From: Lachnospiraceae bacterium
Lineage (GTDB): Bacteria > Bacillota > Clostridia > Lachnospirales > Lachnospiraceae
Length of the DNA: 10,416 nucleotides
Assembly (NCBI GenBank): GCA_900772845.1
Contig: CAAGSD010000052.1
Span: 1 to 10,416 of the forward strand
Direction: 5' to 3'
In this document: one piece after another, positions 6,719 to 10,416 of the stretch
Layout of the letters: each line of letters opens with the position of its first letter
How positions within the stretch are numbered: the stretch's first letter is position 1
The notes under the pieces: generated by a model
What the model saw: only the letters and a program-made list of their open reading frames with translations
Told to the model about the DNA's origin: nothing
Database searches by the model: none
Program-made: the position numbers and the translations under genes

Positions 6719-7756
6719 TCAGCTGGCCGTGGCTTTTTTCTTGTACAGGGAGATAATTTTCTCACCCAGTACGAAGAAGGCGCCGATGGCACAGGGCAGA
6801 AGCATGGTATCAAAGCGATAGAGTACCACGGTGGACAGGGCTTTTGCCTCCGGCAGAAGACGGCGGAACAACAGGACGAAAACCGCTTCCACGGAACCGA
6901 TGCCGGCAGGTGTGGGGATGATGCCTGCGAGGGACTGGCTTAAGGCGGTCAGCGAAAAACATTGCACGGCCGTGAAAGGCAGATCCTCTGTGGTGGAGCT
7001 GTGAAAGACCATCCAGGGGATGAGGTACCAGGTAGTGAATTTTAACAGATTGCACAGGAACAGGCGAAGAAGCAGCAGAGGATCCCGTAACAAAGAGCGG
7101 CTCTCTGCCTGTAGCAGTGCCAGCTTATGCCCTGCACCAGTTAACTTTTCCTCCCAGGAGGGATGTTTTACGCAGAATCGGTTTGCCAGCAGATTACAGG
7201 CAGTCTGCATCCAGGGAACGGCAGCCACTGCTAACAGAACTCCGGCAATTACACAGACACCCAGAAATCCCAGAAGGATATAAGCCTGATAATCGGCGAA
7301 AGAAGCATGGATAAAATCATAGGTCAGTAAAAACAGAAGCAGGCTGTAGACTGCCATAGAGACTTTGTGGACAATATATTGGAAAAAGTACATGCCGGTA
7401 GCGTTGGGTACGGGAATGCCGGATTTGTTCAGGTAATAAATTCCTGCGATGCCGGAACCGCTGCCCAAGGTGGCTGTTTTATAGAAAGAGCAGTAGAAAG
7501 CATTACAGAATCCCCTCCAACGGGGATATTCCGGGTGCGTCTTATGCACGATCAGCCAGGTGATGTGCCCTTCACAGATATGGTAGAGGATTACGGTCAG
7601 GAACAGGGAGAAGACCACCTGTGGGGAGACACCGGCAAGTTCCGCAAGCATATCCCCCATGGAGTCCCGGAAGCTGTAATACAGGATGCCTGATAACAGA
7701 CAGACAAACAGAAGTTTTCCTGCGAATTTTACTCTCTTTTTGGTAGTATCTGACAC
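6719..7756 (-). CDS. UPF0104 / LPG_synthase_TM membrane protein (MprF flippase-like)
   Basis: A polytopic membrane protein of the lysylphosphatidylglycerol synthase transmembrane family (PF03706, UPF0104, YbhN-like), which resembles the N-terminal flippase half of MprF but has no aminoacyltransferase domain. From the GTG at 7756 the product has 345 residues: a short basic tail (KKRVK, 6-10) and about eight hydrophobic segments. Typical motifs are GSGSGIAGIYYL (98-109) and IIPTPAGIGSVEA (279-291), the latter matching the family's Pro-x-Pro-Gly-Gly-like loop followed by a conserved Glu. The start is chosen because AGGAGG (complement of 7765-7770) lies exactly 8 bases before GTG 7756; the frame stays open to a GTG at 7870, but that extension is basic, low in complexity and lacks a ribosome site. 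It converges on ftsZ and diverges from ftsH. The substrate is unknown: a phospholipid, aminoacyl lipid or isoprenoid-linked glycan are all possible. Confidence 0.85.
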   Translation of the reverse strand: MSDTTKKRVKFAGKLLFVCLLSGILYYSFRDSMGDMLAELAGVSPQVVFSLFLTVILYHICEGHITWLIVHKTHPEYPRWRGFCNAFYCSFYKTATLGSGSGIAGIYYLNKSGIPVPNATGMYFFQYIVHKVSMAVYSLLLFLLTYDFIHASFADYQAYILLGFLGVCVIAGVLLAVAAVPWMQTACNLLANRFCVKHPSWEEKLTGAGHKLALLQAESRSLLRDPLLLLRLFLCNLLKFTTWYLIPWMVFHSSTTEDLPFTAVQCFSLTALSQSLAGIIPTPAGIGSVEAVFVLLFRRLLPEAKALSTVVLYRFDTMLLPCAIGAFFVLGEKIISLYKKKATAS

Positions 7757-7910
7757 AGATGTTTCCTCCTTTTTGAACCTTTTGGCAGGTAAAAATCTAT
7801 TTTGATTGTCTCTCTTTTGCCTGAAAATGGAAAGAAACAGATTTGGAAAAACGTAGTTTTTTTGTCGCACAAGTTTATTCTTTTTTTAGAATAAGGTAAG
7901 AGAATATCCA
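7757..7910. promoter_or_regulatory. Divergent control region, UPF0104 gene and ftsH
   Basis: This A/T-rich spacer holds the ribosome site of the minus-strand gene (7765-7770) and presumably its promoter, but I cannot pick a convincing -35/-10 pair for that direction. It contains an inverted repeat TTATTCT (7875-7881) / AGAATAA (7888-7894) with a 6-base T centre. TTGATTGTC occurs at 7802-7810 and again at 7911-7919, where it overlaps the -35 box of ftsH. Either could be an operator; nothing shows which. Confidence 0.45.
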
Positions 7911-7939
7911 TTGATTGTCCGATGAAAAATGGCTATGAT
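7911..7939 (+). promoter_or_regulatory. Promoter of ftsH
   Basis: The -35 box TTGATT (7911-7916) and -10 box TATGAT (7934-7939) are separated by exactly 17 bases. Transcription would start near 7946 with a leader of about 49 bases to ATG 7995. Because the -10 lies inside the longest possible open frame, it supports the downstream start of ftsH. Confidence 0.65.
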
Positions 7940-7994
7940 TGATTTATTACAATGGATTTGGACAATAATACAGGAATTGAGAAAGGAAAAATGT

Positions 7995-9818
7995 ATGCAG
8001 GAAGTAAAACAACCCAACAAGAAACCGTTCATATTCTATTATATGATCGCACTGATTGCAATCATCCTGATCAACAGCCTGCTGGTACCGCAGATCGCAC
8101 AGCGGGCGGTAAAAGAAGTGGATTACAATACCTTTATGCAGATGACTTACGACAAGAAGATCGATGAGGTACAGATCCAGGACAATCAGATCGTATTCAC
8201 GGCCAAGGATGACAAGATCATCTACAAGACCGGTTTGATGGATGATCCGGACAGAACCCAGAGACTGTATGATAGCGGGGCGAAATTTTCCAGTGAGATT
8301 GTGGAAGAGGCATCCCCTCTTTTAAGTTTTCTGATCAGCTGGTTGCTCCCCCTGGTCTTTATCATTGGATTTGGACAGCTGATGTACCGTCAGATGGCGA
8401 AAAAGGCCGGTGGCGACTCCATGATGTTCGGCATGGGAGGCATAGGAAAGAGCAATGCGAAGGTCTATGTGAAGTCTTCCAACGGTATCAAGTTCACGGA
8501 TGTGGCCGGAGAGGATGAGGCGAAGGAAAACCTGGCAGAGATCGTGGAATACCTGCATGACCCCGACAAATACAAAGAGATCGGTGCTTCCATGCCGAAG
8601 GGTATTCTCTTAGTAGGCCCTCCCGGAACCGGTAAAACGATGCTGGCCAAGGCAGTCGCCGGAGAAGCCAATGTTCCTTTCTTCTCCATGTCCGGTTCGG
8701 AATTCGTGGAGATGTTCGTAGGTATGGGTGCTTCCAAGGTCAGAGACCTGTTCAAACAGGCCAAGGAAAAGGCTCCCTGTATCGTATTTATCGATGAGAT
8801 CGATGCCATTGGTAAAAAGCGTGACGGACAGGTGGGCGGTAATGATGAGAGAGAGCAGACATTGAACCAGCTGTTGACGGAGATGGATGGATTTGAAGGC
8901 AACAACGGTGTTATCATTCTGGCAGCCACTAACCGTCCGGAGAGTCTGGATCCCGCATTGTTACGTCCCGGACGTTTTGACAGACGTGTTCCCGTAGAGC
9001 TTCCCGACCTGAAAGGAAGAGAAGAAATCCTGAAAGTGCATGCCCGTAAGATCAAAGTCGCAGATAATGTAGATTTCAATAAAATCGCCCGTATGGCTTC
9101 CGGAGCCTCCGGTGCAGAGCTTGCAAATATCGTCAATGAGGCAGCACTCCGTGCCGTCAGAGACGGACGGAAGTTCGCAACCCAGGCAGATCTGGAAGAA
9201 AGTATTGAAGTGGTCATTGCCGGTTACCAGAAAAAGAATGCCATCCTTACGGATAAGGAGAAACGGATCGTATCTTACCATGAGATCGGTCATGCACTGG
9301 TAGCAGCGAAGCAGACCAATTCTGCACCGGTGCAGAAGATTACCATTGTGCCACGTACCTCCGGTGCACTGGGTTATACCATGCAGGTGGAAGAGGAAGG
9401 CAACCATTACCTCATGACAAAGGAAGAGATGGAGAACAAGATCGCCACGCTGACCGGTGGACGGGCAGCGGAAGAGATCGCCTTCGGATCTGTGACCACG
9501 GGAGCTTCCAACGATATCGAGCAGGCAACCAAGCTTGCCAGAGGCATGATCACCCGCTACGGCATGAGCAAGGATTTTGACATGGTAGCCATGGAGACCG
9601 TGACGAACCAGTATCTGGGCGGCGATTCTTCCCTGACCTGTTCCATGGAGACCCAGACTTCCATTGATAAAGAAGTGGTGGAACTGGTGAAGAAGCAGCA
9701 TGAGAAGGCAGGACAGATCCTGTTGGAGAATCGTGCAAAGCTGGATGAACTGGCTCAGTACTTATATGAAAAAGAGACCATTACCGGAGAAGAATTTATG
9801 AAGATATTGAATTCCTAA
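7995..9818 (+). CDS. ftsH: ATP-dependent zinc metalloprotease FtsH
   Basis: Membrane-anchored hexameric AAA+ protease that removes misassembled membrane proteins and short-lived regulators. The 607 residues show a first membrane helix (about 12-34), a short extracytoplasmic domain (35-107), a second helix (about 108-130), a Gly/Met-rich linker, and the AAA module: Walker A GPPGTGKT (208-215), pore loop FVGMG (241-245), Walker B IVFIDEIDA (263-271), and ATNRPESLDPALLRPGRF (311-328) with arginine fingers 324 and 327. The protease site HEIGH (429-433) binds zinc, with Asp507 in SNDIEQAT as the likely third ligand. All key residues are present. The start is ATG 7995, 7 bases after GAAAGGA (7981-7987); the frame is open to ATG 7929, but that would add 22 residues, has no ribosome site, and contains the promoter. 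It is monocistronic, with its own promoter and terminator, and diverges from the UPF0104 gene. tilS and hpt, frequent neighbours in Bacillus, are not seen downstream. Confidence 0.97.
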   Translation: MQEVKQPNKKPFIFYYMIALIAIILINSLLVPQIAQRAVKEVDYNTFMQMTYDKKIDEVQIQDNQIVFTAKDDKIIYKTGLMDDPDRTQRLYDSGAKFSSEIVEEASPLLSFLISWLLPLVFIIGFGQLMYRQMAKKAGGDSMMFGMGGIGKSNAKVYVKSSNGIKFTDVAGEDEAKENLAEIVEYLHDPDKYKEIGASMPKGILLVGPPGTGKTMLAKAVAGEANVPFFSMSGSEFVEMFVGMGASKVRDLFKQAKEKAPCIVFIDEIDAIGKKRDGQVGGNDEREQTLNQLLTEMDGFEGNNGVIILAATNRPESLDPALLRPGRFDRRVPVELPDLKGREEILKVHARKIKVADNVDFNKIARMASGASGAELANIVNEAALRAVRDGRKFATQADLEESIEVVIAGYQKKNAILTDKEKRIVSYHEIGHALVAAKQTNSAPVQKITIVPRTSGALGYTMQVEEEGNHYLMTKEEMENKIATLTGGRAAEEIAFGSVTTGASNDIEQATKLARGMITRYGMSKDFDMVAMETVTNQYLGGDSSLTCSMETQTSIDKEVVELVKKQHEKAGQILLENRAKLDELAQYLYEKETITGEEFMKILNS

Positions 9819-9832
9819 AAGGGTTCCCGGAG

Positions 9833-9866
9833 AAGACGGAATCGGCAATTATGCCGGTTCCGTTTT
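9833..9866 (+). terminator. Terminator of ftsH
   Basis: ACGGAATCGGC (9836-9846) pairs with GCCGGTTCCGT (9853-9863) with one G-U pair around the loop AATTAT, extended by A/T and G-U pairs from 9833, and followed by TTTTA. It starts 14 bases after the ftsH stop codon and isolates ftsH from the next gene. Confidence 0.85.
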
Positions 9867-9870
9867 ACAA

Positions 9871-9931
9871 TTTAAAGAAATCTTAAAGAGGTGATAATGG
9901 CATCTTAAACCGTGCCTGCTGTTATCTTAAA
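9871..9931 (+). repeat. Helically phased CTTAAA boxes, likely response-regulator site
   Basis: TTTAAA at 9871 and CTTAAA at 9882, 9904 and 9926 all fall on one 11-base grid; the grid position 9893 holds a degenerate GATAAT and 9915 holds no match. The longer word ATCTTAAA is identical at 9880, 9902 and 9924, exactly 22 bases apart. Direct repeats of about 6 bases with 11-base period are the usual target of OmpR/PhoB-family response regulators (PhoB and PhoP boxes). The last box ends 11 bases before a -10 box, which is where such activators sit. The regulator itself is not in the window. Confidence 0.55.
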
Positions 9932-9942
9932 AAAGAAACCAC

Positions 9943-9948
9943 TATACT
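9943..9948 (+). promoter_or_regulatory. -10 box of the lipoprotein gene, no -35
   Basis: TATACT matches the -10 consensus at five of six positions. The bases 17 upstream (TGTTAT, 9920-9925) do not resemble a -35, so the promoter probably depends on an activator bound at the CTTAAA boxes. Transcription would begin near 9955, about 58 bases before the start codon at 10013. Confidence 0.45.
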
Positions 9949-10012
9949 TTTCCTGTAAGAAAAAGTTGTGGAATGGCAAATTTGCAGATTACGGAAAGGA
10001 CTGGACATTAAG

Positions 10013-10416
10013 ATGCGAAACAGAAACTACTTTGATAACAATAACATGCAAAAAGGGATTGCACTGGCGACCTGCATGGCAATCGTCATGGGACTGTTCA
10101 CCGGGTGTGGGAATAAGAACGATCTACAGATTGCAGCGTCGCCTGATGAAGTGCAGAAAGGACGATATGTAGAGACGGAACTCTCACTTCCGGAGGAATG
10201 GAAGGACAAAAATATCAGCCAGATATTCCGTTCGGGTGATGAATTACATTTTCTCGTTGCAGGAGGAACGGAAGGACAGACCACTTTGGAGGAATGGATG
10301 CTGGAAGAAGGAGATAGTCTGACGGAAGTGACGAAGGACTGGCTGAAGGCGCTTCCCGAGGGAAAGGACCTGGAGAGCAGTGACAGTTTTACTTTGCTCC
10401 AGGATGCGGAGGGGAA
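10013..10416 (+). CDS. Putative lipoprotein, N-terminal part, cut by window edge
   Basis: The first 134 codons of a gene that runs off the right edge. The start MRNRNYFDNNNMQKG is polar, followed by a hydrophobic stretch (about 16-29, IALATCMAIVMGLF) and FTGC, a plausible lipobox with Cys32 as the lipidated residue. The -3 residue is Phe rather than the usual Leu, so the match is not ideal. After the cysteine the chain is hydrophilic and acidic, with Trp-containing units (PEEWKDK, LEEWMLEEGD, TKDWLKALPEG) that recall strands of secreted beta-propeller or substrate-binding lipoproteins, but no family is recognisable. ATG 10013 follows GGAAAGGA (9993-10000) by 12 bases; an internal ATG at 10046 has no ribosome site. 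A different frame is open from 9912 to 10172 but lacks both start signals and a protein-like composition. The phased boxes upstream suggest control by a two-component system. Confidence 0.7.
   Translation, partial: MRNRNYFDNNNMQKGIALATCMAIVMGLFTGCGNKNDLQIAASPDEVQKGRYVETELSLPEEWKDKNISQIFRSGDELHFLVAGGTEGQTTLEEWMLEEGDSLTEVTKDWLKALPEGKDLESSDSFTLLQDAEG

Noticed and set aside
7757..7870. N-terminal extension of the UPF0104 protein
   Set aside because: No ribosome site precedes the GTG at 7870, and the sequence contains the perfect AGGAGG of the downstream GTG start.
8465..9701. Long minus-strand frames within ftsH (8465-9217 and 8961-9701)
   Set aside because: They overlap each other and the AAA and protease motifs of FtsH, and encode no recognisable domain.
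9885..9908. A three-codon reading frame ATG GCA TCT TAA behind AAAGAGGTG
   Set aside because: It looks like a leader mini-gene, but it sits upstream of the inferred transcription start and its bases are explained by the CTTAAA array; too short to support.
9912..10172. An 86-codon plus-strand frame before and across the lipoprotein start
   Set aside because: It begins at GTG without a ribosome site, upstream of the likely transcription start, and overlaps the frame that has a signal peptide, lipobox and ribosome site.
1..10416. CRISPR arrays, tRNA or rRNA genes, insertion sequences, toxin-antitoxin or defence systems
   Set aside because: No regularly spaced long repeats, cloverleaf-type sequences, transposase motifs or terminal inverted repeats were seen on either strand. 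The window is almost fully explained by housekeeping genes and their control regions.

Overview
The window reads as a stretch of chromosome from a low-to-mid GC Gram-positive of the class Clostridia, most likely a gut-type Lachnospiraceae. The evidence is the protein style (FtsH starting MQEVKQPNKKPF, FtsZ ending IPDFLQRK), frequent GTG/TTG starts behind strong AGGAGG ribosome sites, and consensus sigma-A promoters. The species assignment is inference; no marker RNA is present. Most of the window is the distal part of the division and cell wall (dcw) cluster.

Layout, left to right. Positions 1-185 hold no supportable gene but end in a good promoter for a small, extremely acidic protein of unknown function (186-449). 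A hairpin with a weak T-tract and a TATAAT box then separate it from murD (603-1982). Next, on the same strand, come an ftsW/spoVE-type SEDS glycosyltransferase gene (2057-3226), murA (3303-4580), ftsQ/divIB (4573-5307, overlapping murA by 8 bases) and ftsZ (5409-6602, TTG start, own promoter). A strong hairpin at 6655-6693 closes the cluster. A convergent minus-strand gene (6719-7756) encodes an MprF-flippase-like (UPF0104 / LPG_synthase_TM) membrane protein; its proper start is a GTG at 7756. Divergent from it is ftsH (7995-9818), ending in a terminator at 9833-9866. The right edge cuts a lipoprotein-like gene (10013 onward) whose upstream region carries CTTAAA boxes spaced in multiples of 11 bp.

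How the genes fit together: MurA makes the first committed peptidoglycan precursor step, MurD adds D-glutamate, FtsW polymerises lipid II at the septum, FtsQ is a divisome scaffold and FtsZ forms the ring. FtsH is the membrane AAA+ protease. The UPF0104 protein probably moves or modifies a membrane lipid. murG, murB and ftsA, which flank these genes in Bacillus, are absent between ftsW and ftsZ; murA sits in the murG slot.

No new defence or mobile system was found. The points most worth checking are regulatory: the helically phased box array before the lipoprotein gene, a hairpin that would hide the murA ribosome site, the tandem 11-bp repeat before the ftsZ promoter, and the orphan acidic protein with its own promoter. 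Three starts differ from the longest open frame or are non-ATG (UPF0104 gene, ftsH, ftsZ).
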